Positions 1 through 12,204 of a stretch of DNA of 64,000 nt are shown one piece after another. The position numbers and the translations under genes were made by a program. The notes under the pieces were generated by a model. The model was not told where the DNA came from, made no database searches, and saw nothing but the letters and a program-made list of their open reading frames with translations. Location: assembly GCA_024803745.1 (NCBI GenBank), contig JANJXV010000010.1, positions 31,517,525 through 31,581,524 on the forward strand, given 5' to 3'. The stretch's first letter is position 1. Every line of letters begins with the position of its first letter. The DNA is from Megascapheus bottae (taxonomy: Eukaryota; Chordata; Mammalia; Rodentia; Geomyidae).

Positions 1-924
1 GGAAGATTGGAGGAAGTTGTTGGGCATCTGGCTAGGGTGACAGAGTGGTTATGACTTGCAATTTTCATCCACCAGGATGAACATGTATGGTATCAAGGGG
101 ATAACAGAATGAGGGTGCATCAAGCATGTCTTGCTCTTGCAAAGCCCTGGAATCTTACTTGCATTCAGCCTGGGAGACTGAATCATGGCAGAGAGAATCA
201 GGCATGGGGAAAACAGGGCAGGAAGAAATAGACTTCAGGTAAACTGAGAGAATCTCACCTGGATTCCTGTGATAAAAACTGTAAAAAGAAAAACACTTCC
301 TAATTTCCAGGAAGAAGTGTCTTTTGCTCCATAATATTTACTCTATAATATTATCTTTCAGTGGGTCTGTATAGTCTGGAAAGAGGATTATATTGGTCTA
401 TAATCACAAATAATTTCAGGTTTGTGTGATGGAACAAGAGGATGAAGAAGATTGACCTCTAAAGCAGATCCATATCATTGAGTTTATTTCAACAAACTCT
501 TATTCTATTACCTTAAACAATTCAGGCAACTAATAGAATCACATATGTGTAACTACGTATGCCCACTAACAAAAGTCATTTCATGGGATGAAGAGTCAGA
601 ATACTTGACAACTTACTAGGCAAATTATCTCACTTCTGTGAACCCCAGTATTTTTATTTCAAAGAATCATCTTATTTCTGAGAGACTAAAATGCAATAGT
701 GGATATAAAAGGTATTTCGAGATGATTAGAATAGAACATGTTCTTGCCATTCTTTCTGGTAGGATATAAAATTTCTCAGAATGGTGCATGGTGCTACTGA
801 TGCTAATTTCTGTAAGATTATTTTAGGCATATATTTTCAGAAGACTTTGAACATTGCATACAAATGTTCAGGGCTATGCATTCTGAATTGTAATCTGAGT
901 TGTGGAAAGAGAAGAATTTGCAGA
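1..924. other. intergenic, nothing recognised
   Basis: AT-rich single-copy-looking sequence downstream of RNLS. No open frame of useful length, no splice-flanked exon and no repeat that I can name. Confidence 0.5.
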
Positions 925-1055
925 TAGAGTCAAGCCCTGACTCCATTACTGACTGGCCCTGGTACCTTTGGTTGTTAGTTAATTACTCTGATCTTTAGTT
1001 TCAATGATTGCAATAAGAGGATATGGTAGCATCTTCCTCTTAGTGTTGTGAGAAG
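925..1055 (+). repeat. MIR SINE fragment
   Basis: Degraded core of the ancient tRNA-derived MIR. It reads in MIR order: a 'gccctgactccattactg' block, then the position of the 'ttaattactctgatctttagtttc' stretch that corresponds to the MIR core, then a run like 'cttagtgttgtgagaa'. It is heavily diverged and has no tail or target-site duplication. Confidence 0.5.
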
Positions 1056-1888
1056 CATGTGGTATGTTGCATATATCCCCATAGCCTAGTATGCATTTTA
1101 ATTGTGGCTGCATCCATCATTGGGAGATCTTCATACAAAGTGAAAACATTATTTAATAACTGGAAATGTTTATGTTCGCCAGTGGACAAACTTAGGTTAG
1201 ATAAGGTAGTGATTAGTAGAAATCTCAGACCCCCAAGAGCTGGCTAAAAGATCATGATAGGATCTGTTTGATCATTCTTTGCAGTGGCAGTCAGACCTTC
1301 AGACGATTAGAATTATAGCCATTCTTATAATGTCTGCTAATAAGTAGAACAGATAAGCTCAACACTTTACCAGAACCAGAGTGCTCTACTACAAAAATTT
1401 TGAAGATATGGGGAAAGAAATATTCAATGCATGGCTTCCTATAAACTCAAGTAACTTCAGCCATAGAGCATTCTGATTTCCTTGAACTCCTGTACTGTCT
1501 CCCAGTGGACTTTAATCTTTTAAAAAATTAATTCTAAATACTGTGTGAATAGTAGCAAAGGCTACTACATTCTGGTTCTTCTCAAAGTATATCTCAGACT
1601 ATATCAAATGATCTTAACCGTCATTTATGAGGGTATTGATTTAGAAAAGCATATAAAAGCTGGTTCACCCATCTGGTTGCGAATCCTATCTGAGAGTTTC
1701 ACTTTGAGTCCAGTTTGCAAAAGTGAAATGAAAAAGACAAAGGAATAAGGAGCTTTAAAAGATTTTTATCAGCTGAGAAAGATAATCCCCATATCTATCT
1801 TCGTAGAAGCTATCGTATCAGTGCTACAGCATGTTCATTTTACTATTTATTTATGTACTTATTTATGTCTGTCTATCTGTATTTATTT
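1056..1888. other. intergenic, nothing recognised
   Basis: No supported gene. Two short frames (1059-1247 and 1545-1748) have no recognisable domain or splice context. A degenerate TATTTATT/GTCTATCT run near 1845-1888 is the decayed tail of the following SINE. Confidence 0.4.
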
Positions 1889-2120
1889 ATTTTGCTAGTC
1901 CTGAGGCTTGAACTTTGGGCCTGGGCACTATCCCTAAGCTCCTACTCAACGCTAGCATTCTATACTTGAGCAACAGTGCCACTTCAAGATTTTCCTAGGA
2001 TTAAATTGGAAATACTCGTCTCATGCATATTCTTGCCTGCGCTGGCTTAGAACCATGATCCTTAGATCTCAGCCTTCTGAGTAACAAGAATGACAAGCAT
2101 GAGCCACCGGTGTCCAGCTA
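1889..2120 (-). repeat. B1/7SL-like + right-half dimeric SINE
   Basis: Antisense copy of the commonest SINE in this window. Read on +, it starts with an A-tail remnant (TTTG), then the right half (GGCTTGAACTTTGGGCC as the B-box complement, ACTTGAGCAACAGTGCCACTTC as the A-box region). The TTAAATTGGAAATA linker follows, then the 7SL-derived left half ending in the GAGCCACCGG signature. Moderately diverged. Confidence 0.75.
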
Positions 2121-2659
2121 GGATGATCATTTTAATTGGAGCCAGAAGAATGGTTTAATGAACAAAGATAAATGTATTCTATCACTGGGCACTGTAAACT
2201 CCCTTAACAGTGCTAAAGCTGATGCACGTTTTCTTGGGATATATAAATTGGTGTTGGGTATGTGTGCTTATGAGTGCAAGGGTAATACCCAAAAAGTTCT
2301 ATTTGGAGACAGTCTAAATATCTGTCTAAAATAAAAAATATAGGCATAAGATATAAAGGATGATGCAGAAATCAAAGTCAGATGTAAGGGAAAAAGTGGT
2401 TTTGGCCTAGAAAATATGTATTAATTCTAGCAATCCCTATGCTTGGGCCCTTAAGAGAACCCCATTTCTGCCTCCACCTAACACCCTCATAACTTCCTGG
2501 CCAACAAACTGCCCAGAAGAACAGGAAATGTAAAAATAAGCAAACTTGACTCATTTTTTAAAAGTACTCCAGCCACTTCCTTATGGCACTACTTTGATTT
2601 TCTTTTAACCTAAGCCACTCAGATGGGCAGGGATTTATTTATGACTGACTTAATATTAC

Positions 2660-2723
2660 CTTTTTTTCTTTCTTTGTTTCTTTCTTTGTTTCTTCCTTCC
2701 TTCCTTCCTTCCTTCCTTCCTTC

Positions 2724-2818
<95 letters not shown>

Positions 2819-2998
2819 GTCCTGGAGCTTTAACTGAGGGTCTTGGCACTGTCCTTGGGCTTTCTCAAGGCTAGAGCTGTACCACTTGAGCCACAGCACC
2901 ACTTCTGGCTTTTTCTGTGTATGTGATACTGAGAAATTGAATCCAGGGCTTCGTGCATGGTAGGCAAGCACTTTACCACTAGGCCATGCCCCCAGCCC
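2660..2998 (-). repeat. IDL-Geo-like SINE with expanded (TTTC)n tail
   Basis: Antisense tRNA/ID-like dimer at 2818-2998. The right half has CACTTGAGCCACAGCACC. The left half has GCAAGCACTTTACCACTAGGCC, the complement of the ID-type A box. Its A-tail has become a TTTC/TTCC tract of about 155 bp (2661-2817). An 11-bp target-site duplication CTTAATATTAC lies at 2649-2659 and 2999-3009, so SINE and microsatellite arrived as one insertion. Confidence 0.9.
2661..2817. repeat. (TTTC)n/(TTCC)n microsatellite
   Basis: Almost pure polypyrimidine on +: a short TTTC/TTTG part, a TTCC block of about 8 units, then about 24 TTTC units. It is the tail of the surrounding SINE. The apparent long frames across it on both strands (F/L/S-rich or K/E/R-rich) are not genes. 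Confidence 0.95.
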
Positions 2999-3009
2999 CT
3001 TAATATTAC

Positions 3010-3279
3010 TTTTCACATGCTTACCCCAATGCATTGTGTCTAGGTGTGAAGAGGGCAAATGAAATACTAAAAAGTTATTAAATTATGAGGGAAGGGAAAA
3101 GAATTATAGAAGAGGTAAATGACTAAAGGATACTCTATGAATGTATAAAATACTATGGGAAAATTCATTCTATAATTAATATACACTAATACAATTTTAG
3201 ATACCAGCCAACTATTTCTGTAGGGCAATGGAAGGGCTTTTTCTTCATGAGTGCATGTAATGATGTAATCCTTTTAACA
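3010..3279. other. intergenic, nothing recognised
   Basis: AT-rich, no supported feature. Confidence 0.4.
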
Positions 3280-3440
3280 TTCATATCAAAATGATAATCA
3301 AGACCAATTTTGTAGATCAGAAGAGTAGGATCTAATAGTAGGGTCTAATTATTTCGGCTTGCTAAATAAGCAAGATGGAGCGACAGTATCGTAAGTGGCA
3401 GAGTTAGGACTATAAGTCTGACTAGTAATTCTTCAAGAAA
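3280..3440 (-). repeat. MIR SINE fragment
   Basis: Antisense MIR. The run 'gtggcagagttaggactata' corresponds to the complement of the tRNA-like 5' part of MIR. The preceding sequence, with 'ttttgtagatcagaag', corresponds to the conserved MIR core. Strongly diverged. Confidence 0.5.
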
Positions 3441-4529
3441 CAGTTATGGAATTAGACAAACAATAATGTTTTATTTAGCTTTAAGTTTTTATTCTCCTCA
3501 TCTACTCTAGTTTTATCAGCTTAGTACTGGCACAGAGAGCTGAATCCCTACTCTGTGGAAAGTCCTTTAACTTTATCCCATAATATCCTAGAATTGGTTC
3601 AATTATCCTGTGAAAGGAAAGATTTTTATTAGCTCTGTGACCATTGTCATTGCACTATCCCATCTGTAGTTTGAACTAGTTATTTAGAGAGAGACTCTTT
3701 ATACATTTAAATTTTAGGTATATATCTCAAATTTGTATCCTCCATATTGCTTTAATCCTAAGAAAATGGCCAAATCCAGTCTGATTAGATAACTTAATTA
3801 CTCATATCCTCAGGTGTCTTTCTGACTAGTTACTAGTATACAGTGGGTGACACACTTTTCTAGCATAGGTAGTTTGATTGTGACTAAAGATGTTGAATAC
3901 TTAACAAGTCTATGTCAGACACTGCCACATTTATCCTTTGTACTTCAAGAATTAGGGTAAAACTTAATATTCTTCACATCACAGAAGGACACATTTTCAA
4001 TATGTTCCATGTCTCAGAATTGCTAATTTAACTCAAAATGTACATTACATTTTCCTTCCACACTCCACTATTCAGAGCTATCCAAAATGAATACTGAATT
4101 TTATGATTCATCCTACCCCATCCCTTTCAAGTATCCATTTCTTGGTATGTATTTTATTGACCTTGACTTAGCTTTTCTAAGGAATTACACAGTTGAGTTC
4201 TCAATTGTGTATTACTGTTAATATTTGTGTATACACACACACTTCTTAAAGTGTCTACTTATATATTTATAAATGAATTCTAGGTTCCTATAATTGTTAA
4301 TACTTTTATTATGCCCCAAAATATAACCTATTTTGAAGAAAGTTCCATGGGTTGGTAAGACTATATTCTACAATTGTTGGGTGGATAGATTGTTATAAGT
4401 CCATTTGAGTTACAGTGTCATTCATTTCTGAATTTTCTTTGTTTTTTTTTCTGGATGTTCCCTTGGTGAATGGCATGTTTGTCATTCACAGTTACTGTGA
4501 TAGAGTCTTTCAGGTTTTTATTGTTGTTG
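3441..4529. other. intergenic, nothing recognised
   Basis: About 1.1 kb of AT-rich unique-looking DNA. A weak MIR-like stretch may lie near 3540-3640. No gene supported. Confidence 0.4.
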
Positions 4530-4769
4530 TTTTTCAATTGTGGGGCTTGAATTTGGGCCCTGGTCGCTATTTCTGAGCCTCTTTGTGCTCAAGGCTAGTG
4601 TTCTACTATGTAAGCCACAGTGCCACTTCTGGTGTTTGAGTGGTTAATTGGAGATAAATCAGTTAAGTCTCATGAGCACTTTTCAGCCTGGCCTGGCTTT
4701 GAATCATGGTTCTCAGATATCAGCCTCCTGAGTAGCTAGGCTTATAGGTGTGAGTCTCCAGTGCCTGAT
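4530..4769 (-). repeat. B1/7SL-like + right-half dimeric SINE
   Basis: Antisense copy. It begins with TTTTCAATTGTGGGGCTTGAA (tail and B-box complement), has TAAGCCACAGTGCCACTTCTG in the right half, the GTTAATTGGAGATAA linker, and the CCTCCTGAGTAGCTAGGCTTA 7SL-type block near its far end. Confidence 0.8.
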
Positions 4770-4885
4770 TCCAGTCTCCCCCCCTCTCTCTTTTGTCTAG
4801 TAATGTTTATTTTATGAGATTAAGTATACAGACATTTAATACAAAAATGTCTGTAATTATTATATCCTCCTGCTGGATTATATCG

Positions 4886-4988
4886 TTTTTTAAAATTTTA
4901 GTCATGGAGCTTGAACTCTGGGCCTTCGCACCGTCCCTGAGCTCTTCAGCTCAAACCTACCACTCTACCCCTGGAGCCAAAGTATCAC

Positions 4989-5034
<46 letters not shown>

Positions 5035-5160
5035 GTGTGTGATTAATTAGAGATAAGAGTCTCAAGGACTTTCGTGTCCGGGCTGGCTTTCAACCATGAT
5101 CCTCAAATCTCAACCTCCTGAGTAAATATTATTACAAGCGTGAGCCATGGCACCCGGCTG
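4886..5160 (-). repeat. B1/7SL-like + right-half dimeric SINE, split by (TG)n
   Basis: Antisense copy with GTCATGGAGCTTGAACTCTG at the start and CAACCTCCTGAGTAAATATT near the end. The inter-monomer linker (normally about 'cttctggttttctggtggttaatt') has been replaced by a 50-bp TG tract at 4990-5040. Flanks show a near duplication: GGATTATATC before (4875-4884) and GAATTATATC after (5160-5169). Confidence 0.8.
4990..5040. repeat. (TG)n microsatellite inside a SINE
   Basis: About 25 TG units with one CG interruption. It sits exactly where the linker of the host SINE should be, so it grew after the SINE inserted. Confidence 0.95.
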
Positions 5161-6142
5161 AATTATATCTTTTGTCAGTACAATGTGATTTTCTGTGTCT
5201 CCTCTGACTAATTTTGGTTTCAACTTTCCCTCGTCAGATATGAGTATAGTTATTCCTATTTTTCCTATTTGCTTTAGCTTTTTTTTTTTTTTTTGGCATC
5301 TGCTTGGAAGTTTTTTCCCAATCCTTTTATTCTAAACTGGTGCTTGTTTTTGCCACTGATATATTTCTTGTAGGCAGCCAATGACAATGTTTTACTTTTA
5401 ATCCAGTCTGCCAGTTTGTGTCTTTTGATTGGATAATTGAGAAATTAACATTCAAGATTATTGTTGGAAGGCATGCAATAATTTCTACAACTTTATTTTA
5501 TTTATTTATTTTAGAATTAACTCTTCCTTATTCCTCATTTGCTTAAGCATCTTTCAAGGAACTTCTGCTATGCTGGTTTAGTAGACATGATTTCCTTTAG
5601 GTTTTGTTTATCATGAAGTATTTTTTTAACCTTCCTTCAATAATCAATGATAGCTTTCTTTTCCTGTGAGCAACAATATTTCAAGGTTTAAAATAAAATC
5701 ATCCCATGTGCCCTTGTTTTAAAATACATGTTGAGAAATCTGCTGTTATCTGAGTTTCCCTTTATCCCTGACTTCCTGATTTGATGCTTTTCTTCTACAA
5801 CTTTCAATATTCATTTCTTATTCAATAATCCTACTGTTTTAACTATTGCACCATGTGTGAGATTCTCTTTTGGTTTTCTTTGGTATGTTCAGGTGTCCTA
5901 CTTGGGTGATTGCCTCATTCTTAAGATCTGGGAAGTTGTCTGCCTTTATTTTGTTGAATGTTTTTCTAATCCTTTAGCTTTATATTTCTTTTTGTTCTTT
6001 TTTGCACATATTTCTTAGTTTGATCTTTAAGTGCTATTCGAGATATCTTATATATTTCCTTATTTTTTTTAAAATTTGTATATAAAGGTTCTAATATATT
6101 TATCCTGTCTTCAAGGCTTGATTTTGATTTTCTGTTCTCAAT
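5161..6142 (-). mobile_element. old LINE-1 (L1M-like) fragment, first part
   Basis: Antisense L1 of an old mammalian type. The run with 'gagaaatctgctgttatctgag' and the 'tagctttcttttcctgtgag' stretch resemble the complement of the L1 ORF1 C-terminal region. The 5340-5460 part ('cttgtaggcagccaatgac', 'tgtcttttgattgg') resembles the 3' half of ORF1/inter-ORF region of old L1s. Many indels and stops; interrupted at 6143 by a SINE and continued at 6371. Confidence 0.6.
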
Positions 6143-6370
6143 TTTTGTCAGTATTTTGAACTCTGGGCCTGGGCTCTGTCCCTGAGCCCATTTTGCTCAA
6201 GGCCAGAGCTCTACCACTTGAGCCATAGCTCCACTTCCGTTTATTTTCTGTGATTAATTGGACATAGGAGTCTCACAGACTTTTCTGCCTGGACTGGCTT
6301 TGAATCATGATCCTCAGATCTCATACTCCTGAGAACCTAGGATTAGAGGCATGAGCCTCCAGCACCTGGC
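6143..6370 (-). repeat. B1/7SL-like + right-half dimeric SINE
   Basis: Antisense copy inserted into the old L1. Right half CTACCACTTGAGCCATAGCTCC, linker GATTAATTGGACATAGGAG, left half ending GAGCCTCCAGCACCTGGC. Confidence 0.85.
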
Positions 6371-6640
6371 ATTTAAATTTCTGTATCTTTATTGTATTTT
6401 TCTTTCATGTTCTGCAGTGCCTTCTTTATCTCATTCAGCAATAAACCTGAATTGACTTTTTTTTTGATGTTCTGCCACCCCTTTCATAATTCCTGATGCT
6501 CTTCTCTTTTCACTCCAGAATAAAATCTGTTGCATTAACGCTGCATTCAGAGTCAAAGTGATTGCTCTGTTTGTCCTAAATTTCTTCTTGATTTGGCTAT
6601 TAAAGAAAGACAATAATAATCAGATTTTTTTTCAGATTTT
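6371..6640 (-). mobile_element. old LINE-1 (L1M-like) fragment, second part
   Basis: Continues the 5161-6142 element after the SINE. T-rich antisense sequence with 'ttctgcagtgccttctttat' and 'tccagaataaaatctgttgc', like the complement of the L1 ORF1 coiled-coil region. Boundary approximate. Confidence 0.45.
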
Positions 6641-8591
6641 AGTACCAGTTTTGGGTTGGGTTTCAATATTCACCTTCACCTTTTAAGGTCTTGTCAATGC
6701 CTCTATTGGCTTTTTAGGTATATTATCTATTGTTGGGACCGCCACTCTCATACCAGAATCTATTTAACATCCTGTCCTGTTTCTATTGAATTCTAGCTGT
6801 GTTCCCACTTTCTAGTCATGGCAACAGGAAAGCTCTCCATACTTTACCTACCTTTAGGGATCAGAATTGGTTAATGAAAGGAAGAGTTTCAACTGACTAG
6901 ATATGAACAGAATAGGTAATGGGCTGGCATTTGGAAGGCAAATCGACTCTATAGTCTGCATTTATCATGTATCTTCTCAGTAGAATAAGACTAATGATTT
7001 AAAACTGAAGAAGACACTAAATCCAAAACTAGATCTGGTTTACTAGATCTAGAAGGGAATTTACTAGATCTAGCTAGAAGGAATTTATTCATTCATACAA
7101 CTAAAATAGGCAGGTCAGAACTCAGAGATCAGATGATGTTATCAGGTTTCAGTTTGTATCCATCTTTTTGCACTACTTTTCCTGGTGTTAACTATATTAT
7201 TGACTTTCAGGTCCCTGGAAGCGCCAGGCTTGCTCCATATCATGCATGGCTACTCCAGTCTCGAATGTTTCTTTTTGGGTCTTCTGGAGAACTCTTGTGG
7301 AATGTGAGTTCCTGTTTCATAGAATAAGCTTCTTTCATGAAAATTTCACTTCTGAGGCATTTGGGGTATCAACAGGATAGGGCACATTGAATGACTCAGT
7401 TCTAGAGGTTGTGCCTCACCAAGGATCCACTGCTTTTTGCCCCATATTAGACCACAAGGATTGAGGAAATGAAGGAAAAGTACTCAAACAAAGTTTTGGA
7501 AAAGAAAGGTAGTAGATATAAGGGAGAACAACAGATAAATGTTCACCGAATCATTGGAGTCTATAATAAGAGATCAGTGAAATTTAGGTTGCTATATCCC
7601 TCAGACTTCTTTGGCTACTCAAGAAAATTTGACAAACATGGGATAGCATAGAACATTTTTTGTGTGCACAGAACCTTAGTTTGGTATTCACAAAGGAGTG
7701 GATATGGACCGGTAATTTTCCAGGCTAAGGGGTATTTGAAATGGGCTTCCTGAGAATAGGTTGTCTATATGTAAATAGAGCACTGTACATGCATGTGTTT
7801 TATTACTTTCCCCTTCCCTAATTTAACTTTTATTTCTATTTCTTGCTTGATGGTTTGGAAGCAACTCAAAGCAACAGCATAGTAGGCCAGGTTTGAGTTG
7901 TCATTGTGTCGATTTTTAAAATGAGGCCAGCCCAGCCTATCTCAGGGGAAGTATGTAGTAAAGCAGAAAGCTCTGGGTTTTTCAGATTTTGATATATTAT
8001 TTGGATGTCTGCTACATAATGGGCAAAAGATAAAAGTCATGAATGCCTGAGAGGCATCTTTAACAGGGTCTCAGAACTGTGTAGAAGGAACCTGGCATGT
8101 CCTCTTGTTGCGAGTTTAAGGCATTCCTCAGAGAAACTCCTGCTGGGTTCTGAAGAGTTACTCCTCTTTTATGTAGTGAATTTTTAACTACAGAAAGTTA
8201 TGTTGGAAATTGAGTTTGAATAATGACTTCCAGGACTATAGAAAGTTCAATACCTGCTTATCTTACTGAAATTCTTCATGTTTCTGGTGAAGGTCAAAGA
8301 AGTGGGAACTATTTCTGTAGAGTTTCTGCAAACATGTCATCTACACTTTGGGCTATTTCTGGGAGAAGGATTATCTCTTTGACAAGAGAGGAGAAGGGTG
8401 AAAAGCAACAATGACACATTCTTCTATCTATACAGATCTTTGTACTCCATGGTGAGTCAACAGATCCTTACCCTCCATGTCTTATGACTAGGACATGAAA
8501 CTTGGATGTGCTGAAATTTCTTGTGTGGTTGGTCAGGTCAAGATCTATCTTTAGAGGATGAGATTTTTGTCTTCTGACTTCCTTTTATACC
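6641..8591. other. intergenic, nothing recognised
   Basis: About 1.95 kb without a nameable repeat or gene. It has a local cluster of CTAGATCT/AGATCTAG words at 7028-7075 (a short imperfect tandem duplication). Frames at 7133-7327, 7469-7651 and 8223-8414 have no recognisable domains. Confidence 0.4.
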
Positions 8592-8771
8592 TTTTTTGGG
8601 GGGAGAGGTACTGGACCTGAACTCAGAGCCTTAGTGCTGTCCCTGAGCTTCTACTTCTAGCTTTTGGGGAGATTAATTAGAGACAAGATCTCATGGTCTT
8701 TCCTGTCCAGGCTTCTAATTTTGATTTTCAGATCTCAGCTTCCCAAGTAGCTAGGATTACAGGTGTGAGTT
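8592..8771 (-). repeat. B1/7SL-like + right-half dimeric SINE, internally deleted
   Basis: Antisense copy in which the A-box part of the right half is missing: the run jumps from TGTCCCTGAGCTTCTACTTC to the GATTAATTAGAGACAAGA linker. The left half retains CCCAAGTAGCTAGGATTACA. Confidence 0.7.
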
Positions 8772-11534
8772 TGACTCTCCTTATCATTTATTTGGATATC
8801 TAGCTGACTTTGTCTTATTTGTCAGCGTAGACCCTACTGACAATACAAAAGCCAATTCTTACTTTTATTTATTTCAATTTATTTTTTATATTGAGAAAAA
8901 AACTAACTGCATATTGACGGTAGAACAGTCGACTGGATTATATAAAAGTCACAAGTACAAAGTAAAGAAGTTTTTTTTCTGATTTTAAGGGTGTTACACA
9001 AAATGTTTTTAAAGGCAAATGGTATATCACAGTTTTAGAATTCACAAATGCCTTTTGTGATAAATATATATTTGGTCCTTGTCCTTATTTCTGGCATCCA
9101 ACTTCTAAACCCTTTGGAATCTCTGTAGGGTTGAAAATGACTGTTTTTGGCATGCTAATGAGGTAGGTAATAGTTAGAAGTCCTTAAGTGACTTAAGGAT
9201 GAAGTCTGGCTTGATTGGAAGGCTGGGACTTGTAGTCTCACCCTGAATTCCTGTGAGAGGAATGAAGATGGAGTAGTTCACTAATGGTCAGTGATTTCAG
9301 TTCTTGCTTTTAGATACTCATACTCTTACCTCACAATTACTGTATGTGTCTCAGGGTTTCCTAAACTGGAAAGGGTTGTATGGTATGGTAGCTTCTGAGT
9401 GCTGTGACCCTCTTCTGAGAGGGGAATCTATACACTGCTCCACAGCCATCTAGCATCTTCTGAGAACTCAGCACAATGCTTGTCCCATAGCAAACTCTAC
9501 CTAATGCTTGCTGCTTCAACTCGTCACCCAAATCTGCGCATGGATGAGTTCCCTTATATTTCAGCACATATTTTGCTTGCTGGCTGACAAACACAAACCT
9601 TCAACTGCTATCTCAACATTGGACAGGAAATACACACTTCAAACTCCTAAGTGAATGGGAAATACTTCTTTGGATTATTTTATTTGGAAAGACTTTCTTC
9701 ATTTAAAGAAAGAGGAACACACTCTTGTGTTAGCAAATAAAAGGACAAATCCTCTGGATTTCTCTCCTGAGTCTTGGAGAGAGCTAAGCTTCTGCAGTGG
9801 TGGTGATCCTATATAAACCGCTTGTAGCAGGCTGGTGGCCCCTTTGAGAGTCTAAAGCCAAGTAAAGATTCAGCTCCCAGGGGTCACCAAGAGGTCATGG
9901 TCTTGATCATTTCCTCTGTTATTTATCTTGGGCTTGTGGTACTGTAGCTTGTCTTTGATAGAGGGCATTAAAAAGTTTAACCACAATTGCATAGAATCAA
10001 GGGTTTCAGTGATTTGGCCTGAGGTACAGGAATCTGGCTTTTGCTGTTGTGAAAATGTCACCACGTACATCTGAGAATAACTAACTCTTGTCCTTCTTTG
10101 ATGAACAAATTTGTAACTACCGGGGTTATCCCTGATTCTTTCCAGACTTGGGTCAGAAATGGAATCATCCTGGTGAGGCCAGCAGGTTTGCATTTGAGTA
10201 ATCACATTTTCAGTTTCTTGTGTGCCATGCTACGTATCATACACAAAAGCTGAGTGTTTTTGTGTCTGGAGTTCATGTCTACACTTACACACTTTATGAC
10301 TCATCTATGTATGCCCTCAATGTACCCAAGGAGGCCATTTATGCTGAACTGGCTTTTGGATTTTTCTTAGTGACAGTAAACCACAGGTACATCCCTAGGC
10401 TACTCAGTTCAGTAGATTCTTGGGTTCCCAGAGTGCTTGGAAGGAATCAGTTTATCTCATGTGTGTTTGTTAACCCCATTCTGTTTCAATTTGATTTAAA
10501 ACAACTGGAGTCTCTCACCTGGGCCATCCAGTGTTGGGTGCATGGGATTTGGAATGATATGATGGACCCGAATGAAATACGGAGTACTTTGGCCTGATAA
10601 ACTTGGTATGTTGTATCTGGTGTTTGTGTTTCCCCACAATGCTTCCTAGCAAATGGAAACATTCAGTCCCAGGAATTCCCCCTTTGTTTGCTGTTCTGTG
10701 TCTTTCATGGAGTGCCAGGACAAGAGAGGGTGCCATGTTGCACCACATCTATCAAAGCAAATGATGCAACATGGATTAGAGACACTTGTGTCTATGGAGG
10801 ATTGCTGATCTGAGCTCAGCCCAGGAGGAAAAGGAAGTGATATTCTATTAGGTCTATTCCTGGTGAGCGAGCTCTCCCGAAACTGCCTGTCCCTCCTACC
10901 ACCATTCTTTATCCCAGTCTCTTTGTGCTTCCATCGCTGGACTAAAGTAAATGAGTTACAAGGGCTATGAAGATGCGTTTTGTAAATCATATATTTCTAG
11001 CAATCGTTTTCTAAATGAGATCAATGTTCACTGTGACACAGGGCATGGCAACAAGTTTTGCGAAATGATACTTTTTCAATGTGTTTTATAACTGTATTTA
11101 AAAAAATGATGATAAAGAAAAAGCTTCTTTTTTTTTACACAATTGCATTAACAACCTGTATGAAAGCAAAGCTCACATTTTGAAAAATAACACCACACTG
11201 GTATAAATAAGTTATACCTTAGAAACGGTTCTTAAGTGTAGATTCCTTCAACTTTCTCCATATTATTTCAGTCAGCACTTAGTTTCCAACCCTGACATAT
11301 ACCAACTGGTTTGGATGGATAGGGAAATTCAGGATAGAATATCATCATTTATTGGCTGAGTACAGAAATCCATGAAAAAAAAACATCCTAGGTAATTTTA
11401 ATTAAATAGCATAGAGATTGCAATATTTTTAGTATGCCTTTTAATATTTTACTAATTCCAAGCTTACTGAAAAATTATAAAAATGGAAGAGATCTCTATC
11501 TACCTAATTTTCTAGTTTAACTTTATTTATATTT
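8772..11534. other. intergenic, repeat-poor
   Basis: The longest stretch (2.8 kb) before RNLS with almost no recognisable repeat. Several frames of 77-125 codons overlap at 9361-10990 on both strands. None shows a domain, a consistent splice pattern or a start context, so I do not call a gene. Confidence 0.4.
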
Positions 11535-11537
11535 TCT

Positions 11538-11783
11538 TTTCTTTTCTTTCTTTCTTTTGCTGGTCTTGGGGGTTGAACACTGCCCTTGGGCACTGTCCCT
11601 GAGCTTTTGAGCTCAAGGATAGTGCTCTACCACTTAAGCTACAGCTACACTTCTGGCTGTTTTAGTGGTTAATTAGAGAAGAGTCTCAAGGAATTTCCTG
11701 CCTAAGCTGGCTTTGAACCATGGCCCTCAGAATTCAGCCTCCTGAGTAGCTAGGATTACAGGCCTATGCAACTGGTTCCTGGC
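11538..11783 (-). repeat. B1/7SL-like + right-half dimeric SINE
   Basis: Antisense copy with a TTTCTTTTCTTT-type tail, right half CTACCACTTAAGCTACAGCTA, linker GTTAATTAGAGAAGAGTC and left half CCTGAGTAGCTAGGATTAC. A 10-bp duplication TATATTTTCT flanks it at 11528-11537 and 11784-11793. Confidence 0.85.
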
Positions 11784-11960
11784 TATATTTTCTAGCTATA
11801 TGTCTGTTTTTCTTCAAATCATTTTAGAAATAGCTGAAAACAGACTTCCCTTACTACTAAATACAGTAATATTTTCTAAGAACAAGAGCACTGTCTAATG
11901 CAGTTCTCTTATAAAGGGCCTGGACCCAGTTAGTAAACAGAGAGCAGTCCTAATCATTCT

Positions 11961-12204
11961 TTCTTTTTCTTTTTTTGTTAGTCATGGGGCTTTAACTCTG
12001 GGACTGAGTGCTGTCCCTGAGCTCGTCAGCTCAAGGCTAGTGCTTTACCACTTGAGCCACAGTGTCACTTCCAGTTTTCTGGTGGTTAGTCTGAGATAAG
12101 AGTCCCACAGACATTTTGTTCCCAGGCTGGCTTTGAACCATGATCCTTGTATCTCAGCCTCCTAAGTAGTTAGGATTACAGGCGTGAGCCATCGGCACTC
12201 AGCT
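11961..12204 (-). repeat. B1/7SL-like + right-half dimeric SINE
   Basis: Antisense copy. T-rich tail, GTTAGTCATGGGGCTTTAAC, CACTTGAGCCACAGTGTCAC, linker GTTAGTCTGAGATAAGAGTC, left half CCTCCTAAGTAGTTAGGATT and end GCGTGAGCCATCGGCACTC. It lies about 180 bp from the SINE at 11538 in the same orientation. Confidence 0.85.

Noticed and set aside
2619..3058. Frames of 76-139 codons over the TTTC tract on both strands
   Set aside because: Low-complexity translations of a microsatellite plus a SINE; no gene.
9361..10990. Cluster of 77-125-codon frames on both strands
   Set aside because: Opposite-strand overlap, no domain, no paired splice sites, no repeated codon pattern; expected by chance in 1.6 kb of moderate GC.
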